This document shows positions 6,602 through 6,641 of a DNA stretch of 6,641 bases, one piece after another (within the stretch, counting starts at the first letter, position 1; each line of letters starts with the position of its first letter). A model generated the notes under the pieces. That model ran no database searches. It was not told the DNA's origin and was given only the letters and a program-made list of their open reading frames with translations. The stretch is taken from assembly GCA_905202115.1 (NCBI GenBank), contig CAJKQZ010000136.1, forward strand, positions 1 to 6,641. The letters are read 5' to 3'. Source of the stretch: an uncultured Prevotellaceae bacterium (lineage in GTDB: Bacteria; Bacteroidota; Bacteroidia; Bacteroidales; Bacteroidaceae). A program made the translations under genes and the position numbers.

Positions 6602-6641
6602 AAATATGTCTGAGATATTTTAAAATATCTCAGACATATTT
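6602..6641. terminator. Perfect 40-bp palindrome at the window edge, probable terminator
   Basis: The arms 6602-6621 and 6622-6641 are exact reverse complements with no spacer. As RNA the central TTTTAAAA would form the loop of a stem of about 17 bp. An A-run precedes it (6596-6604), so a minus-strand transcript would meet a hairpin followed by a T-run. This suggests a terminator for a convergent minus-strand gene lying beyond the window, possibly working both ways. The repeat may extend past 6641. Confidence 0.6.

Overview
This window looks like a chromosomal segment of a Bacteroidales bacterium (Bacteroidetes), probably gut or host-associated. Three things point there. The promoters have the Bacteroidetes form (a TTTG element about 18-20 nt before TAnnTTTG). 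Most starts follow A/T-rich leaders with no Shine-Dalgarno sequence. The protein families are also typical: a DUF6057-like membrane protein, a TolB-like lipoprotein with a CxxCH motif, an M64 metallopeptidase, a NagB and a DedA protein. The genus cannot be settled from the sequence alone.

Layout: positions 1-198 are non-coding and end in a good sigma-ABfr-type promoter (150-181). Four plus-strand genes follow, close enough together to form one transcription unit. The first is a five-helix membrane protein with a large predicted periplasmic helical domain (199-1803). The second is a lipoprotein with a TolB/PD40-type beta-propeller and a CxxCH motif (1803-3338), overlapping the first by one base in a TAATG junction. 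The third is a secreted M64-family zinc peptidase (3387-4679). The fourth is glucosamine-6-phosphate deaminase NagB (4706-5497). A hairpin with a 22-bp perfect stem (5523-5578) closes the unit. A separate promoter (about 5662-5691) drives a DedA-family membrane protein (5715-6362). The last 279 bases hold no convincing gene, but have a bidirectional-looking terminator (6418-6454) and a perfect 40-bp palindrome running to the window edge (6602-6641).

How the genes may work together: the first three products are predicted to act in or beyond the inner membrane. The first two are translationally coupled by sequence, so the membrane protein's periplasmic domain and the lipoprotein may be partners. 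Each of the three carries a CxxC-type cysteine pair; only the lipoprotein's pair is a c-type heme motif. NagB is cytoplasmic and keeps all the catalytic and allosteric residues known from the E. coli enzyme. Its place behind a secreted peptidase may reflect use of host or peptidoglycan amino sugars, but that link is inference.

No mobile element, CRISPR array, rRNA or tRNA was recognised. The most unusual item is the possible c-type heme site inside a TolB-like propeller lipoprotein coupled to an uncharacterised membrane protein.
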